A DNA stretch of 64,000 nucleotides from Sulfurospirillum diekertiae (GCF_011769985.2 NZ_CP039734.2:496001-560000); one strand, 5' to 3'. Positions 33,980 to 43,356 are shown, counted from the first letter of the stretch. Numbers and translations: made by a program. The notes: generated by a model from the letters alone, not told the origin.

Positions 33980-34876
33980 TTGGATTTAACAATGTTTATG
34001 CAACAGATGGTCAATGGCTTCAGCCTTGGCAGTATGTACGCGCTCATTGCCATTGGTTATACGATGGTATATGGAGTCTTAAGACTTATCAATTTTGCGC
34101 ATGGCGATATTATGATGGTGGGTGGATTTTTAGGTTATTTTGGCATTGCCATTCTTGGTCTTCCTTTTGGTGCAGCAGTCCTTTTAGCTATTGTGGGTTC
34201 TGCCATTTTAGGTATGGCGAGTGATTTTATTGCATACCGACCTTTGCGTAGTGCTCCAAAAATCTCACTTTTAATTACAGCGATTGGTGTTAGTTTTTTT
34301 CTTGAAAATGCTTTTAACGTCTTTTTCGGAGGCGTTCCTAGAGCCTTTCCGGTGCCTGCTTACCTTGAAGAAATTGTTGACATTATGGGTTTAACGATGC
34401 CCGTTTCCGCAATTATAGTACCTATTATTACTGCTTTCTTATTGGCTGCTATTCTATGGGTACTTTTTAAAACTAAATACGGTATGGCTATTCGTGCGCT
34501 AGCTTTTGATGTTGGAACGGTCAATCTTATGGGAATTGATGCAAACCGCATTATTACGCTGGTGTTTGGTATGGGTTCAGCCCTTGCCGCAGTTGGGGGT
34601 ATCTTTTGGGCAGTTAATTACCCTTCTGTTGAACCAATGATGGGTGTCCTTGTGGGTCTAAAAGCCTTTGCCGCAGCTGTTGTTGGTGGCATTGGAAGTG
34701 TCGGTGGTGCTGTTCTTGGTGGATTGATTATTGGCTTTACAGAAGTCGTTGTTATTGCTTTTTTCCCAGAATTGGGCGGTTATAAAGATGCTTTTGCTTT
34801 TATCTTTTTAATTCTCATTCTTTTGTTTAAACCCACAGGAATTTTGGGTATTGATTTTGAAAAAAGTAGGTTTTAA
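33980..34876 (+). CDS. livH: Branched-chain amino-acid ABC transporter, permease LivH
   Basis: 298 aa from TTG 33980 (AGGAG six bases upstream; an upstream in-frame ATG at 33944 lies inside the hairpin region). Integral membrane permease of about eight helices with the LivH signatures MYALIAIGYTMVYGVLRLINFAHGD and GLKAFAAAVVGGIGSVGGAVLGG. Works with LivM in the inner membrane. Stop is one base before livM. Confidence 0.93.
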   Translation: MDLTMFMQQMVNGFSLGSMYALIAIGYTMVYGVLRLINFAHGDIMMVGGFLGYFGIAILGLPFGAAVLLAIVGSAILGMASDFIAYRPLRSAPKISLLITAIGVSFFLENAFNVFFGGVPRAFPVPAYLEEIVDIMGLTMPVSAIIVPIITAFLLAAILWVLFKTKYGMAIRALAFDVGTVNLMGIDANRIITLVFGMGSALAAVGGIFWAVNYPSVEPMMGVLVGLKAFAAAVVGGIGSVGGAVLGGLIIGFTEVVVIAFFPELGGYKDAFAFIFLILILLFKPTGILGIDFEKSRF

Positions 34877-34877
34877 T

Positions 34878-35918
34878 ATGAACAGCCTTATCCTAAAAAA
34901 AGAGCTATTGATCAAGCTCACTATCGTTGCATTAACACTATGGTTTATTTGGTTTTCCAACACACATTTTGATGAATATACCGTAAGAATTTTAAATAAT
35001 ATTGCTATTTTTGTTATTTTAGCGGTGAGCTACAATCTTATTAACGGTGTAACCGGTCAGTTTTCTCTTGAGCCTAATGGCTTTGTTGCCATCGAAGCCT
35101 ATGTAACGGCACTTTTACTGGTAAGCCCTGAGTCGAAACAGTATCAATATGCCATTGTTGATCCTTATCCATTTATATTAACACTGCATGCTAACTTTGT
35201 TGTAGCACTTTTGTTGGGTGGTATATTTTCAGCCATACTGGCAGCATGTCTCTCTTTCCCTGTGTTTAGAGTACGCGGAGATTACCTTGCAATCGTAACA
35301 CTTGGCTTTGGATTTATCATTAAAATTTTAGCGATTAATGTACCTGAAGCGACGAATGGTTCTCTTGGGCTTAATGACATTCCAGAATTTTCTAATCTTT
35401 ACTGGACCGGTGGCATTGCAATGATTGCTGTTATTGTTGTGCTCAATATCATCAATTCTAAATTTGGTCGTGCAATGAAAGCGGTTCGTGATGATGAAGA
35501 TGCTGCCATTGCAATGGGTGTGAATACCTTTAAAGCCAAAACATTGGCGTTTTGTACAAGTGCCTTCTTTGAAGGAGTCGGTGGTGGACTTCTAGCCGCA
35601 CTCTTAACAAGTATTTCCCCTGATCTTTTTGACTTTTTCTTTACTTTCCAGTTACTTATTATTATTGTTTTGGGTGGTCTTGGTAGTACGACAGGAGCAA
35701 TTATTGGTACTGTTTTAGTGATGGGTGGAAGTGAATGGATGCGTTTCTTGGATGAGCCAATACATCTCTTTGGTTACAATGCCCCTGCAATGCCGGGTAT
35801 GCGTATGGTTGTTTTTTCTCTTGGCCTTATTTTGATCATGCTCTTTGCCCGAGAAGGCATTATGGGCAAACGAGAACTAACAGACTTTTTTAAACCGCGT
35901 AAAAAGGGTGACAAATGA
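34878..35918 (+). CDS. livM: Branched-chain amino-acid ABC transporter, permease LivM
   Basis: 346 aa from ATG 34878, one base after the livH stop (AGTAGG upstream). About ten helices. LivM features: LAVSYNLINGVTGQFSLEPNGF, FPVFRVRGDYLAIVTLGFG, RAMKAVRDDEDAAIAMGVN (coupling loop to the ATPase), and IVLGGLGSTTGAIIGT. Overlaps livG by 4 bp. Confidence 0.93.
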   Translation: MNSLILKKELLIKLTIVALTLWFIWFSNTHFDEYTVRILNNIAIFVILAVSYNLINGVTGQFSLEPNGFVAIEAYVTALLLVSPESKQYQYAIVDPYPFILTLHANFVVALLLGGIFSAILAACLSFPVFRVRGDYLAIVTLGFGFIIKILAINVPEATNGSLGLNDIPEFSNLYWTGGIAMIAVIVVLNIINSKFGRAMKAVRDDEDAAIAMGVNTFKAKTLAFCTSAFFEGVGGGLLAALLTSISPDLFDFFFTFQLLIIIVLGGLGSTTGAIIGTVLVMGGSEWMRFLDEPIHLFGYNAPAMPGMRMVVFSLGLILIMLFAREGIMGKRELTDFFKPRKKGDK

Positions 35919-36688
35919 TCTTGAAAATTGACAATGTCACTAAAAATTTTGGTGGTGTCACAGCCATAAAAGAGACCAGTTTTAGCGTTGCGCCTAAAGA
36001 AATTTTTGGACTAATTGGACCCAATGGTGCAGGTAAAACCACGATGTTTAATATCATTACGGGTAATTATACACCGACATCAGGAGAGGTTATTTTCAGA
36101 AATGAAGCCATTAGTGGTTTAAAACCTCACCATATTGTACGAAAAGGTATTGCAAGAACGTTCCAAAATATTAGACTTTTTTCAAGCATGAGTGTTTTGG
36201 ATAATATATTAATCGGCTTTGATTTCCAAGCACGTTATGGATTTTTAGAATCGATTTTGCGTTTCCCTCGTTTTATTGGGGAAGAAAAGCGTATTAAAAC
36301 ACGTTCAATGGAAATTTTAGACTACTTTGGCATGAGCTCTTATGCCCATGATAAAGCGGTTGATTTGAGCTATGGCCAACAACGTAAAGTTGAAATAGCA
36401 CGCGCTCTTGCAACCAATCCTGATCTTTTACTGCTTGATGAACCAGCTGCTGGTATGAATCCATCAGAGACAGAAGAGTTGGGTGAGATTATTAAAAAGG
36501 CTCGAGTTGATTTTGATTTGACGGTTCTTTTGATTGAACATGATATGAAATTTGTCAATCAATTGTGCGATAAAGTTTTAGTTTTAGATTATGGTAAAAC
36601 TATTTTTGAGGGCAAACCCGCAGATGCGATACAAGACCCTGAAGTGATATCTGCGTATTTAGGAGATTTTCTTAATGATCAGTGTTAA
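35915..36688 (+). CDS. livG: Branched-chain amino-acid ABC transporter, ATPase LivG
   Basis: 257 aa ATP-binding subunit. Walker A GPNGAGKTT, Q loop FQNIRLF, signature LSYGQQRKVEIAR, Walker B LLLLDEPAAGMN, H loop LIEHDM, and the C-terminal extension ISAYLGD typical of LivG. Starts within the livM stop (ATGA overlap) and overlaps livF by 14 bp. Confidence 0.95.
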   Translation: MILKIDNVTKNFGGVTAIKETSFSVAPKEIFGLIGPNGAGKTTMFNIITGNYTPTSGEVIFRNEAISGLKPHHIVRKGIARTFQNIRLFSSMSVLDNILIGFDFQARYGFLESILRFPRFIGEEKRIKTRSMEILDYFGMSSYAHDKAVDLSYGQQRKVEIARALATNPDLLLLDEPAAGMNPSETEELGEIIKKARVDFDLTVLLIEHDMKFVNQLCDKVLVLDYGKTIFEGKPADAIQDPEVISAYLGDFLNDQC

Positions 36689-37370
36689 AAATTTACATGT
36701 CTATTATGGACTCATTGAAGCTGTTAAGGGAATTGATTTTGAAGTCAAAGAGGGACAAATTGTCTCTTTGATTGGCTCAAATGGTGCAGGAAAAAGTTCA
36801 ACTTTGAAAGCGTTGTTGAACAGTGTTAAAAAAACGGGGGATATCAATTTCTTAGGTTACGATACCCATAACCATAAAACACACACGCTGGTACAACATG
36901 GTTTATCTCTCGTTCCAGAGGGAAGAAAGATTTTTATTAATTTGACAGTAGAAGAGAACCTTCGTATGGGGGCATTTAATAACGATGAAAATTTTGATCA
37001 TCTTAGAGATGCTATGTATGAGCTTTTCCCGCGTATCAAAGATAAACGCTATCAACTAGCAGGGACAATGAGCGGTGGTGAGCAACAAATGTTAGCGATT
37101 TCACGTGCCTTAATGGGTGAACCGAAGCTCTTAATGCTTGATGAACCAAGCCTTGGACTTGCGCCTAAAATTGTTGGTGAAGTTTTTGAGATCATTACAC
37201 GATTACGTAATGAGGGAATCACCATTCTTTTAGTTGAGCAAAATGCTTTTGCTGCTCTCAAAATTTCAGATTATGCCTATGTTTTAGAGAATGGTAAAAT
37301 TGTTATGAATGGCGTTGCATCTGCAATGATTGGTGATGATACTATTCGTAAAAAATATCTCGGTGGATAA
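36675..37370 (+). CDS. livF: Branched-chain amino-acid ABC transporter, ATPase LivF
   Basis: 231 aa second ATP-binding subunit. Walker A GSNGAGKSS, PEGRKIF after the Q loop, signature MSGGEQQMLAISRAL, Walker B LLMLDEPSLGLAP, H loop LVEQNAF. Last gene of the liv operon. A partial palindrome (TTTACATGT) near its start encodes NLHVYYG. Confidence 0.95.
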   Translation: MISVKNLHVYYGLIEAVKGIDFEVKEGQIVSLIGSNGAGKSSTLKALLNSVKKTGDINFLGYDTHNHKTHTLVQHGLSLVPEGRKIFINLTVEENLRMGAFNNDENFDHLRDAMYELFPRIKDKRYQLAGTMSGGEQQMLAISRALMGEPKLLMLDEPSLGLAPKIVGEVFEIITRLRNEGITILLVEQNAFAALKISDYAYVLENGKIVMNGVASAMIGDDTIRKKYLGG

Positions 37371-37387
37371 AAAATTCACATCTTCTG

Positions 37388-37420
37388 TTTACATGTAAAT
37401 CTCTCTTAGCGGAGGTTTAC
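37388..37420 (+). terminator. Palindrome copy and hairpin after livF
   Basis: Exact TTTACATGTAAA at 37388-37399, whose right half (GTAAATCTCT) can also pair with GGAGGTTTAC at 37411-37420 using two G-T pairs. Probable end of the liv operon. The rest of the 271-bp spacer to ccsBA is AT-rich with no gene seen. Confidence 0.5.
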
Positions 37421-37641
37421 ATTTCTATTAAACTCTTCTATAAAAATTCACCCCATTAGAGCAAACAAGTACAAATGATTTTAGTGCAATATTTTACTTA
37501 TAGAATGAAAAAAAGGGTATCAAAGTGTATTTTTTTTGTTTTTTCTAAATTAAATAACGCTGTGCAAGGGACATGTATGATTTATAAATTATTTACTCTA
37601 AAAAGGTAACATAACTTAATTTTTCCAGACAAGGGAGTTTT

Positions 37642-40600
37642 ATGGATTTTGTATTGAAGCAGATTTTTTCGATGAAATCGGCTATCATCCTGATGGTGCT
37701 TTTTGGACTTTTTTGTGGTGTAGCAACGTTTATTGAAAATGATTTTGGTGTCGAGACGAGTTGGGCACTGATCTATACTGCATGGTGGTTTGAACTGATT
37801 CAAGTTGCTTTAGCACTTATTTTAATCTCTAATATTATTCGATATAAACTCTACAAACTCGATAAATTACCTGCATTTTTATTTCATATTAGTTTTATTT
37901 TTATTCTTATTGGTTCTGGGATCACGCGCTATTATGGCTTTGAGGGAACTTTACATGTAAGAAATGGTATGCAAGAGGATAAAGTTTTATCAAGTAGTAC
38001 TTTTATTCAAGTTAGTGCTTTAAAAGACACTAAAACTTATAGCTATAGTCATCCTCAGCTTATTTCTCGTGCAGGTGGCAATGGCTTTTCATTCTCATTT
38101 GATGTAGGTGGCGACAAAGCAGAAGTGAAATTTAAACAATATCTACCCAATGCTACTGCAAAAGTTGTTGATGATCCACAAGGTGTTCCAATGATTTCAA
38201 TGATGCTCAGTGGGTATGGCGAAAGTCTCAATGTTGTTTTAAAAGAGGGCGATACTTACGAGTCAAGTGAATATATTTTTAGTTTTAATGCCCAAGTTCC
38301 TCAAACCAAGAAGACCATTATCCAATTTACATTGGAAGATGGGAAATTTTATTTTTACTCCAAAGAAAAAATTGCATGGTTTAAAATGGCTGAAAACAAG
38401 CGTGGGGAATACGCAGCCGATAATAAGCAAGATTTTGTAACAGGGCAGCTTTATACCATTGGAAATGTGAATTTTGCACCACGTTATATTGGTCTTAAAG
38501 GGCAAGAAAAAGTTGTTGAAGATAAAAATCCTATGATAAAAGCAAGTGGAGTATCTGCAATTATCGTTGATGCAAAATATAAAGGCGAAACAAAAGAAAT
38601 TGCTATGTTTGGACAAGGAAAAGGGAGTGAAGGTGAGCCAACTAAGATCATGATCTCAGGTGTTCCTTTCATCTTTGAGTGGGGTGCACAAATTTTCACA
38701 CTGCCTTTTGCTATCCAACTTAATGAATTTCAATTGGATCGTTATGCTGGATCAATGTCTCCAATGTCTTATGCAAGTGAGGTTGAAGTGGTTGACAGTG
38801 AAAAAGGGGTTCATGTACCCTTTCGTATCTATATGAATCATGTATTGGATTATCGAGGCTTCCGCTTTTTCCAAAGTTCGTACGATAAAGATGAAAAAGG
38901 AACAATTTTGTCCGTAAATAATGATCCTGGAAAGTTACCAACTTATTTTGGGTACCTTCTTTTAGGGATTGGACTTTTCTTTAACTTGCTCAATCCAAAA
39001 AGTCGTTTCCGTAAACTTGCAGGCATGGTACAAAAAGATATGACTAAGGTAAAATCTATCTTGGTGGCACTTGTCTCCATCATTGCTTTGAGCCAAGGAT
39101 CTGTACTACACGCCTATACTACGGAAGAGTATATAGGATTTTTAAAACAGTACGATGCAAAACATGCTGATAAGTTTGGACGCGTCTTAGTCCAAAGTGT
39201 CGATGGAAGAATTAAGCCGATCGATACAATTTCGACGGAACTGCTCAATAAAATTTATGGTGGCTCCTCCTATGAAGGGCTAAGTGCAAATCAAGTTGCC
39301 CTGAGCATGATGAGTTCTCCGAGTGAATGGCAAGGTCTACCTATTATCAAAGTATTTCATCCTGAACTAAAAAAAATTATTGGTATTCCTGAAAATCAAA
39401 AATATGCCTCTTTTAATGATTTTTTCGAAAAAGAGGGTGATCATGCTTATAAATTGACCAAGTATTCTGAAGAAGCTAATCGCAAGAAGCCAGCGCTTCG
39501 TAATCAATTTGATAAAGATATACTCAAAGTGGATGAGCGTGTTAACATTTGTTATATGGTTTATACGGGCGAAGTGTTTAAGATGATTCCTAAGCAAAAT
39601 GACATCAGCAAAAAATGGTTTGCTCCACAAGAGGCTGTCATGAACTTTTCCAAACAAGAAGGTGATGAAGTTAGAGCGCTTCTTGGTGGATACTTTGACT
39701 CTATCAGTGAAGGATTGGAAAAAGGAAATTGGGAAAATGCTAACAAAGCTATCGACAAACTTCAATCGTATCAAGAGCAGTATGGCTCTGAGATTATCCC
39801 GAGCGATAGTCGTATAAAAGCAGAAATTTTCTTTAACCATGCGAAAATATTTGCACGATTAACCCCTGTGTATCTTCTCAGTGGCTTAGTTTTACTCTGC
39901 TTTATTTTTGCGAAAATGGTTAAGTCATCTTTAAATATCAAATTGGCAACAAAAATTGTTTTGACCATTAATTTTGTTGCTTTTTTAGCTCATACGGGTG
40001 GCCTTGGACTCAGATGGTATATCTCAACGCATGCCCCTTGGAGTGATGGTTATGAATCAATGATCTACATTGCTTGGGCCATAGCACTTGCGGGTATTTT
40101 CTTTTCTCGTCAATCTGTTGTCTCTCTTTCTCTGACATCAATCCTTGCAGGTGTAACGCTTTTTGTAGCACATCTTAGCTGGATGGATCCACAAATTACC
40201 AATCTAGTACCTGTTCTAAAATCTTACTGGCTCAATATCCATGTTTCGGTGATTACAGCAAGTTATGGATTCTTAGGACTATGTGCGCTTCTAGGCTTTT
40301 TTACATTGATCTTATTTATTATAAGAAGCACAAAGCAAACCAAACGTAATGTCGAAATTGAACGCAATATTATTGAAGCAACACGTATTAATGAAATGGC
40401 AATGATTCTAGGACTGAGCCTTTTAACCATTGGTAACTTCTTAGGAGGGGTTTGGGCCAATGAATCGTGGGGTAGATATTGGGGATGGGATCCAAAAGAG
40501 ACGTGGGCTTTAGTTTCGATTCTTTTTTATGCAGCTGTGGTACATTTAAGATTTATTCCAAAATTTAACACGCCTTTTGCATTTGCAGTTGCTTCAACGA

Positions 40601-40779
40601 TTGCTTTTGCTTCAATTATTATGACTTATTTTGGCGTTAATTTTTATCTTTCTGGTATGCACTCTTATGCCGCTGGTGACCCAATTCCAGTGCCATCTTT
40701 TGTCTATTATACCGTTGCCATCGTTGTACTTGTTATTGCTTTGGCTTATCCTAAACGGAGTATCTCTAAAACCTTATAA
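37642..40779 (+). CDS. ccsBA: Fused cytochrome c biogenesis protein CcsB-CcsA (system II)
   Basis: 1045 aa. The N-terminal ResB/CcsB part (helices near 10-30, 45-65, 75-95, then a long periplasmic domain) is fused to a C-terminal CcsA part with several helices and the haem-binding WWD motif (WGRYWGWDPKETWAL, about 943-957). Conserved His residues flank it. It exports and attaches haem to CXXCH motifs of c-type cytochromes in the periplasm. The fused form is characteristic of Campylobacterota. A signal-like segment sits at the CcsB/CcsA junction (about residues 472-492). Single gene with its own terminator. Confidence 0.95.
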   Translation: MDFVLKQIFSMKSAIILMVLFGLFCGVATFIENDFGVETSWALIYTAWWFELIQVALALILISNIIRYKLYKLDKLPAFLFHISFIFILIGSGITRYYGFEGTLHVRNGMQEDKVLSSSTFIQVSALKDTKTYSYSHPQLISRAGGNGFSFSFDVGGDKAEVKFKQYLPNATAKVVDDPQGVPMISMMLSGYGESLNVVLKEGDTYESSEYIFSFNAQVPQTKKTIIQFTLEDGKFYFYSKEKIAWFKMAENKRGEYAADNKQDFVTGQLYTIGNVNFAPRYIGLKGQEKVVEDKNPMIKASGVSAIIVDAKYKGETKEIAMFGQGKGSEGEPTKIMISGVPFIFEWGAQIFTLPFAIQLNEFQLDRYAGSMSPMSYASEVEVVDSEKGVHVPFRIYMNHVLDYRGFRFFQSSYDKDEKGTILSVNNDPGKLPTYFGYLLLGIGLFFNLLNPKSRFRKLAGMVQKDMTKVKSILVALVSIIALSQGSVLHAYTTEEYIGFLKQYDAKHADKFGRVLVQSVDGRIKPIDTISTELLNKIYGGSSYEGLSANQVALSMMSSPSEWQGLPIIKVFHPELKKIIGIPENQKYASFNDFFEKEGDHAYKLTKYSEEANRKKPALRNQFDKDILKVDERVNICYMVYTGEVFKMIPKQNDISKKWFAPQEAVMNFSKQEGDEVRALLGGYFDSISEGLEKGNWENANKAIDKLQSYQEQYGSEIIPSDSRIKAEIFFNHAKIFARLTPVYLLSGLVLLCFIFAKMVKSSLNIKLATKIVLTINFVAFLAHTGGLGLRWYISTHAPWSDGYESMIYIAWAIALAGIFFSRQSVVSLSLTSILAGVTLFVAHLSWMDPQITNLVPVLKSYWLNIHVSVITASYGFLGLCALLGFFTLILFIIRSTKQTKRNVEIERNIIEATRINEMAMILGLSLLTIGNFLGGVWANESWGRYWGWDPKETWALVSILFYAAVVHLRFIPKFNTPFAFAVASTIAFASIIMTYFGVNFYLSGMHSYAAGDPIPVPSFVYYTVAIVVLVIALAYPKRSISKTL

Positions 40780-40783
40780 ATAC

Positions 40784-40808
40784 AAAGAGGGATATTAATC
40801 CCTCTTTT
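40784..40808 (+). terminator. Terminator of ccsBA
   Basis: AAAGAGGGAT (40784-40793) pairs with ATCCCTCTTT (40798-40807) around ATTA, ending in T residues. Confidence 0.85.
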
Positions 40809-40851
40809 AAGTTTGTGCTATAATAGGCAAAAATTTAAGAGGCTCTCCTCC

Positions 40852-41298
40852 ATGCAAGAGAATTATCTCATAATAGCGATTGTTGCTGTTATTGCCATTG
40901 TTTTAATCACTCTTTTTATTATTGTTGCAAATTTACAAAAAACGGTTGTTGTAGAAGTGACGCATCATACACAAGAACAAGAAGATAAAGCTCGAAAAGT
41001 AGCGATTGAAGAGTTAGTCGATATTGCTGCCAAACGTACTTCTTCTCGCAATGATCTTACCAATGCAATCCTCAAGGTAGCCAAAGAGTGCCCTTTCCCT
41101 ACTAAAGAAAAAGGTGTAGCACCAAAACTCTCTAAAGTCTATCTCAATTTTATCTTGCTTATTGCAAGCCATCGTAATGCTGATGCAAAATTGATAGCAT
41201 TTATGGATGAGGAGCTTAAAAAAGCCAATCCAGAATATAAACGTGAAATTGATTTGTATGAAAATGAGGGAATTAATCAAAGAGGAAATAGAATTTAG
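40852..41298 (+). CDS. Hypothetical membrane-anchored protein, 148 aa
   Basis: Starts at ATG 40852, close after AAGAGG. One N-terminal membrane helix (about 5-26), then a cytoplasmic helical domain with the conserved-looking block EELVDIAAKRTSSRNDLTNAILKVAKECPFP and a charged C terminus. No enzyme motif. I take it to be a lineage-specific conserved protein; function unknown. Confidence 0.78.
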   Translation: MQENYLIIAIVAVIAIVLITLFIIVANLQKTVVVEVTHHTQEQEDKARKVAIEELVDIAAKRTSSRNDLTNAILKVAKECPFPTKEKGVAPKLSKVYLNFILLIASHRNADAKLIAFMDEELKKANPEYKREIDLYENEGINQRGNRI

Positions 41299-41308
41299 CT
41301 GAGGAAAA

Positions 41309-41383
41309 TGGCGACCCCAGGGGGACTTGAACCCCCGTTCCCGCCTTGAGAGGGCGGTGTCCTAACCACTAGACGATGGGGTC
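41309..41383 (-). tRNA. tRNA-Glu (anticodon CTC)
   Basis: 75 nt. Acceptor GACCCCA/TGGGGTC, discriminator G and encoded CCA; anticodon loop CTCTCAA gives CTC. Last tRNA of the cluster in transcription order. Confidence 0.95.
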
Positions 41384-41408
41384 GCACAAGTGTGTTTGTT
41401 TAGGACAA

Positions 41409-41484
41409 TGGTGACCCGTGATGGATTCGAACCATCGACCACCTCCTTAAAAGGGAGATGCTCTACCGACTGAGCTAACGAGTC
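41409..41484 (-). tRNA. tRNA-Lys (anticodon TTT), copy 1
   Basis: 76 nt. Acceptor GACTCGT/ACGGGTC with one G-T pair and encoded CCA; anticodon loop CTTTTAA. Identical in sequence to the copy at 41814-41889. Confidence 0.95.
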
Positions 41485-41537
41485 ATGCTCAGACAGTTTC
41501 ATAATACGATAAGAAAATGCTGAGGGAAAATAAAAAG

Positions 41538-41614
41538 TGGCGCGGCGGACGGGGCTCGAACCCGCGACCCCCGGCGTGACAGGCCGATATTCTAACCAAC
41601 TGAACTACCGCCGC
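41538..41614 (-). tRNA. tRNA-Asp (anticodon GTC)
   Basis: 77 nt. Acceptor GCGGCGG/CCGCCGC, discriminator G, CCA encoded; anticodon loop CTGTCAC. Confidence 0.95.
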
Positions 41615-41621
41615 GCATAAA

Positions 41622-41697
41622 TGGTGGTCGCTATAAGACTCGAACTTATGACATCCACCTTGTAAGGGTGGCGCTCTACCAACTGAGCTAAGCGACC
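41622..41697 (-). tRNA. tRNA-Val (anticodon TAC)
   Basis: 76 nt. Acceptor GGTCGCT/AGCGACC, discriminator A, CCA encoded; anticodon loop CTTACAA. Confidence 0.95.
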
Positions 41698-41725
41698 ATT
41701 ATGAACACTAAAGAAGAAATATCAA

Positions 41726-41801
41726 TGGCGACCCCAAGGGGATTTGAACCCCTGTAACCGCCGTGAAAGGGCGGGATCCTGGACCACTAGACGATGGGGT
41801 C
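41726..41801 (-). tRNA. tRNA-Glu (anticodon TTC)
   Basis: 76 nt. Same acceptor stem as the CTC copy; anticodon loop CTTTCAC gives TTC, the major Glu reader. CCA encoded. Confidence 0.95.
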
Positions 41802-41813
41802 GCACAGATAAAA

Positions 41814-41889
41814 TGGTGACCCGTGATGGATTCGAACCATCGACCACCTCCTTAAAAGGGAGATGCTCTACCGACTGAGCTAACGAGTC
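41814..41889 (-). tRNA. tRNA-Lys (anticodon TTT), copy 2
   Basis: 76 nt, first tRNA of the cluster in transcription order and identical to copy 1. The likely cluster promoter lies in the AT-rich 54 bp between it and the cinA-like stop at 41944. Confidence 0.95.
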
Positions 41890-41943
41890 ATTCACGTTCT
41901 TCTCGTAATGAGGCTGAAATTATAGAGAAAAAAAGTTCATTTG

Positions 41944-43053
41944 TCAAGACATTTTTTCACTTTTGAGAAAAATATTTTCGCCTACATGTAAAAGCAACTT
42001 TAAGGCATGGTAAGCACTTTGGGTTTGAATATACTCACGATCACCTTCCAAAAGAAGTCTTTCGATAAGAATCTTACCCTCTTTATTGCGAGCACCTACA
42101 TAGACCGTACCAACAGGTTTTTCAATACTTCCACCCGTTGGCCCTGCAATACCACTGGTAGCGATGGCAAAATCAGAAAGGCTAGCATTGAGAACACCTT
42201 CAAGCATTTCACGCACACAGAGCTCACTGACTGCTCCAAAACGTTCGATAGTGTCGTTACTGACTCCTAGCCATGACTCTTTGATTTCATTGGAGTAGGT
42301 TACAAGACCCCCTTTGAAAACAGTTGATACACCTGAACGTTTGGTAAGCATAGAAGCAATAAGCCCTCCTGTACAACTCTCTGCAATACTGAGTGTCTTA
42401 CCATGCGCTTGGAGTGATTCTGCGATATGTTCAATGACATCAGGGTGATTGATTACTTTTTGAGGAAGAAGCGATTTTGCTGCTTTAAAAAAGCTTTCTA
42501 AATTGCCATATTTATTGGAGATTGCTTCGATGGTCATCCAGCCATCAATAATTTTTGCGGGAGTAATGCGAATCTCAAAATTTTGGGCTAAGGGTTCAAG
42601 TAAGATTTTAAGAGAATCTTCATCAATATTGATAATGGAAAATAGGGCTGAACTATTTTTATTCTCGATTAAAACAGTAGGAAGCTTTTTATTTTCACTG
42701 GCTTTGATAACATTTATGAGTTTACTATCGCGTTCCAAAAGATAGCTGTTTTCTTCAAAATGGACTGTCTTAGAAGGAATGAGCATACCTCCTTTAAGTT
42801 CTAGGGACTCTTCCCCAAGCGTTGCAATGACTTTATTGACAAGATTAAAACTATCATTAGCTGTGACAATGACGATTTCATCAGCATGTGTGATAGACTC
42901 TTCTAAGACAAAGAAGAGGTCTTTATCATTTTTATCAATATAGACAGTTTGATCAGGAAGATCAAGATGTTTGATAATCGTTGCATGAATATAGTTTAAA
43001 AATGGCAGATTGTATCGCAGCGCTTTTCCAACTACGATCAAAGAGCTTTTCAT
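41944..43053 (-). CDS. cinA: CinA-family protein with C-terminal nicotinamide amidase-like domain
   Basis: 369 aa from ATG 43053 (AAGGGAT upstream; a frame from 43092 adds 13 residues without a better site). The C-terminal 160 residues are the CinA domain: SIAESCTGGLIASMLTKRSGVSTVFKGG, TYSNEIKESWLGV, AIATSGIAGPTGGS and PVGTVYVG. This domain deamidates nicotinamide mononucleotide in pyridine nucleotide recycling. The N-terminal half is a divergent molybdopterin-binding-like (MoCF) domain (VIVTANDSFNLVNKV). Divergent from ileS. Confidence 0.9.
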   Translation of the reverse strand: MKSSLIVVGKALRYNLPFLNYIHATIIKHLDLPDQTVYIDKNDKDLFFVLEESITHADEIVIVTANDSFNLVNKVIATLGEESLELKGGMLIPSKTVHFEENSYLLERDSKLINVIKASENKKLPTVLIENKNSSALFSIINIDEDSLKILLEPLAQNFEIRITPAKIIDGWMTIEAISNKYGNLESFFKAAKSLLPQKVINHPDVIEHIAESLQAHGKTLSIAESCTGGLIASMLTKRSGVSTVFKGGLVTYSNEIKESWLGVSNDTIERFGAVSELCVREMLEGVLNASLSDFAIATSGIAGPTGGSIEKPVGTVYVGARNKEGKILIERLLLEGDREYIQTQSAYHALKLLLHVGENIFLKSEKMS

Positions 43054-43356
43054 AGGAATCCCTTTTTTTGTTTTTTTAATAGAGTTCCGCAAGAACTCTT
43101 AGCACGTTTTGAAGCAAAGCTTTAAACATTACATTAACACTAGATTTTCTTTGGCACAAGCCATGCACCCTTTGATGCTTTGAACTACTACTAGGGCATT
43201 AAAGCTTGCCAACTGTATTGGCGGACTCAAACTTAGAGTCATAACGTATCTCGTATTATACCGTAAGTGCTTCTTAAATCGTTTTTAGATAAACTTGCCT
43301 CATTTTAAGAGACGCTTACATGTAAAGAGTTGTAGCTTCCAAGGAGAAATAAATAG
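43054..43356. other. Divergent spacer between cinA-like gene and ileS
   Basis: A 303-bp region without a protein gene. It holds a hairpin AGAGTTC/GAACTCT (43081-43099), a sigma54-like motif TTGGCACAAGCCATGCA (43151-43167, GG and GC ten bases apart), two consecutive small hairpins (GCCAA/TTGGC 43208-43222; GACTC/GAGTC 43224-43240), TATTAT/TATACC sequences near 43254-43262, and a palindrome copy at 43316-43326 close to ileS. No T-box features were recognised. Confidence 0.5.
43316..43326. repeat. Iterated palindrome copy upstream of ileS
   Basis: TTACATGTAAA, 31 bp upstream of the ileS start. Confidence 0.85.

Noticed and set aside
43081-43099. AGAGTTC/GAACTCT hairpin as a terminator
   Set aside because: The T run lies before the hairpin on the plus strand and becomes an A run after it on the minus strand, so it does not fit a terminator in either direction.
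43054-43356. T-box riboswitch upstream of ileS
   Set aside because: I saw no T-box consensus or specifier-loop layout, and T-boxes are not expected in this phylum.
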